Part shown: one piece after another, positions 4,629 to 5,739 of the stretch
Position numbering within the stretch: position 1 is the stretch's first letter
Layout of the letters: each line of letters starts with the position of its first letter
The notes under the pieces: generated by a model
What the model was told of the DNA's origin: nothing
The model's input: the letters and a program-made list of their open reading frames with translations, nothing else
Databases searched by the model: none
Position numbers and translations under genes: made by a program
Assembly (NCBI GenBank): GCA_945949385.1
Contig: CAMFEL010000122.1
Span: 1 to 5,739, forward strand
Length of the DNA: 5,739 bases
Direction of reading: 5' to 3'
Source of the DNA: an uncultured Clostridia bacterium
GTDB lineage: Bacteria; Bacillota; Clostridia; Oscillospirales; CAG-272

Positions 4629-5258
4629 ATGTGCTTTGAGCCGAAACAGAAAAACAGAGTGCCCGAAGCGCTGACAGCGGCGCTTCTTGTCTGTGCCGCC
4701 GTGTGCGTTATTTTTTCCTCCTTTGAGCAGATAAAGGGACGGGGAATACTTCAGACTTTGGCGCTTATTATGTTCTGCGCAATGATCTTCTTTCTGGTAA
4801 AGTACAAGCTTACCCGCATACGCTATACGCTTCGGCTGAGAAATGACTCCCTTGACGGGGGCACGGAGGGAGAGGCGGCACCTGTTGACGAAAACGGCAA
4901 GGAACGCCCCCTGACGGCGTATCCTCCCCGCATGCTGGAGCTTGCGGTGGAAAAAGCGCAGGGCAACGGTAAGTTTGTGACGGAATGCGTGGTGGCTCTC
5001 TCCGATATTCTTACCTGTCAGCCTTATCCGTCTGATGACAGAGCGGCGAGAAAAGCAATGCGCGCCGAGGCGGGAGCAGGACCCACATATAAATATGTGA
5101 GAAATCTTGTGGGAGCCGACAAATGGTATATAACGGTGCGTACCGCTCAGGGGACGGCGAAGCTTATACTTGAACTCGGCGAAAAGCAGGGAGAATATCT
5201 TTCGGCGGTGGCATCGTACAATAAAGAGCAGCGCAAACGGGAGCGCAGCGAGGAATAA
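4629..5258 (+). CDS. Two-helix membrane protein of unknown function
   Basis: A 209-residue protein I do not recognise. The chosen ATG at 4629 has GGGGG (4617-4621) at 7 bases; an earlier in-frame GTG at 4596 lies inside the upstream terminator hairpin and is unlikely. After a short basic start (MCFEPKQKNR) come two hydrophobic helices at about 14-31 and 40-58, a basic stretch (KYKLTRIRYTLRLR, 58-71), which suggests the rest is cytoplasmic, and a hydrophilic domain to the end. In that domain an acidic low-complexity linker (about 73-92) precedes RMLELAVEKA (101-110), then a possible beta-rich segment with YKYVRNLVGADKWYITVRT (154-172) and TAKLILELGEK (176-186), ending in a charged tail (KEQRKRERSEE). 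It follows rpmF where plsX is common in other Firmicutes, yet bears no resemblance to plsX. No promoter is visible, so it is likely read through from rpmF. No function can be assigned. Confidence 0.85.
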   Translation: MCFEPKQKNRVPEALTAALLVCAAVCVIFSSFEQIKGRGILQTLALIMFCAMIFFLVKYKLTRIRYTLRLRNDSLDGGTEGEAAPVDENGKERPLTAYPPRMLELAVEKAQGNGKFVTECVVALSDILTCQPYPSDDRAARKAMRAEAGAGPTYKYVRNLVGADKWYITVRTAQGTAKLILELGEKQGEYLSAVASYNKEQRKRERSEE

Positions 5259-5392
5259 TATTCCGCTGTATGTATTTCTGTAAGCGAAGATCGAATAATG
5301 TAACTGTTTCGGTTTTCATGCCGATATGACTTGTTTAGGCATTTCTGCAGTGTTTGTTTTCGGCTTGGTGCAAAAAACTTTGCCTATAGGTA

Positions 5393-5421
5393 TTGACAAA
5401 TAAGCCAAGCGGTGATATACT
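5393..5421 (+). promoter_or_regulatory. Sigma-A promoter of the tRNA operon
   Basis: Consensus TTGACA (5393-5398) and TATACT (5416-5421, one mismatch) lie 17 bases apart. The start near 5428 leaves a leader of about 43 bases before tRNA-Leu, including a small GCCTT/AAGGC hairpin (5428-5438). The stretch 5259-5392 between the previous gene and this promoter shows no gene, no convincing terminator and no other signal. Confidence 0.88.
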
Positions 5422-5470
5422 GTATAAGCCTTGAAGGCAAGGGTGCAAAGAAACAAGCGTATGCCAGCGT

Positions 5471-5559
5471 GCCGGAATGGCGGAATTGGCAGACGCCTTG
5501 GACTTAAAATCCAATGGGACGAAAGTCCCGTACCGGTTCGAGCCCGGTTTCCGGCACCA
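5471..5559 (+). tRNA. tRNA-Leu (anticodon UAA)
   Basis: A class II tRNA, 89 nt with encoded CCA (5557-5559), that reads UUA and UUG leucine codons. The acceptor GCCGGAA (5471-5477) pairs perfectly with TTCCGGC (5549-5555). The anticodon stem TTGGA/TCCAA (5498-5502, 5510-5514) has loop CTTAAAA, anticodon TAA at 5505-5507. The long variable arm GGGAC-GAAA-GTCCC (5516-5529) is typical of leucine, and the T-arm ACCGG/CCGGT (5532-5548) closes loop TTCGAGC. It is first in a two-tRNA operon, 8 bases ahead of the initiator tRNA. Confidence 0.97.
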
Positions 5560-5567
5560 TAATATAT

Positions 5568-5645
<78 letters not shown>

Positions 5646-5650
5646 TATCG

Positions 5651-5690
5651 AGTGGATGTAACTGATTTCAGTTACATCCGCTTCTTTTTT
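5651..5690 (+). terminator. Strong Rho-independent terminator of the tRNA operon
   Basis: A 15-bp stem with one G-U pair (5651-5665 with 5668-5682, core GGATGTAACTG/CAGTTACATCC) is followed by TTCTTTTTTG. It starts 6 bases after the tRNA-fMet CCA end and is the strongest terminator signature in the window apart from 2971-3009. Confidence 0.93.
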
Positions 5691-5700
5691 GCAAAAAGTA

Positions 5701-5729
5701 TTGACAAGGATATCGTTCGTGAGTATACT
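5701..5729 (+). promoter_or_regulatory. Sigma-A promoter for an unseen downstream gene
   Basis: Consensus TTGACA (5701-5706) and TATACT (5724-5729) lie 17 bases apart. It starts just 10 bases past the tRNA terminator's U-run, with predicted start near 5736, so it drives a separate transcription unit whose gene lies right of the window. Its architecture is the same as the tRNA promoter at 5393-5421, so another stable RNA or a highly expressed gene may follow. Confidence 0.85.
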
Positions 5730-5739
5730 TTAATGATTT

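Overview
The window reads as a chromosomal segment of a Gram-positive anaerobe of the class Clostridia, probably an Oscillospiraceae/Ruminococcaceae-like gut lineage. The reasons are AGGAGG-type ribosome binding sites, several TTGACA-17-TATAAT sigma-A promoters, a moderate (about 50%) GC content, a yceD-rpmF pair and a CCA-encoding tRNA pair. The lineage is an inference from style; nothing here fixes a genus. No phage, IS or CRISPR sequence is visible.

Left part (1-2950): two tandem hairpin terminators (15-42, 53-79) and a previously easy-to-miss 34-residue cysteine-rich membrane micropeptide on the minus strand (104-208). It lies divergent to a heavy-metal resistance operon on the plus strand. 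The operon has a consensus promoter (361-389), a 12-2-12 inverted-repeat operator on its start site (391-416), an ArsR/SmtB-type zinc-type sensor (445-792), a stand-alone HMA metal-binding protein (815-1036) and a P1B-2 Zn/Cd/Pb exporting ATPase (1112-2950). The HMA gene and the ATPase share a reading frame and are separated only by one TAA plus a 75-base linker that contains a strong hairpin. The likely logic is that metal releases the repressor, the HMA protein handles metal and the ATPase exports it. A 15-bp bidirectional terminator (2971-3009) ends the operon.

Middle part (3033-3692): one minus-strand gene for a membrane-anchored, externally exposed protein of unknown function, with its own promoter, convergent with the metal operon and sharing its terminator.

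Right part (3732-5739): a housekeeping block. A consensus promoter drives yceD (DUF177), whose 3' end holds a second promoter for rpmF (zinc-ribbon L32). A hairpin terminator separates rpmF from a two-helix membrane protein of unknown function, which has no clear promoter of its own. After a 134-base non-coding gap (5259-5392) comes a tRNA operon with its own promoter: tRNA-Leu(UAA), then an initiator tRNA-fMet(CAU) that carries one extra base in its T-stem, then a strong terminator. A last consensus promoter (5701-5729) fires out of the right edge towards an unseen gene.

The most notable points are the divergent Cys-rich micropeptide beside the metal operon, the in-frame split of HMA and ATPase with a hairpin covering the only good Shine-Dalgarno, and the 78-nt initiator tRNA.
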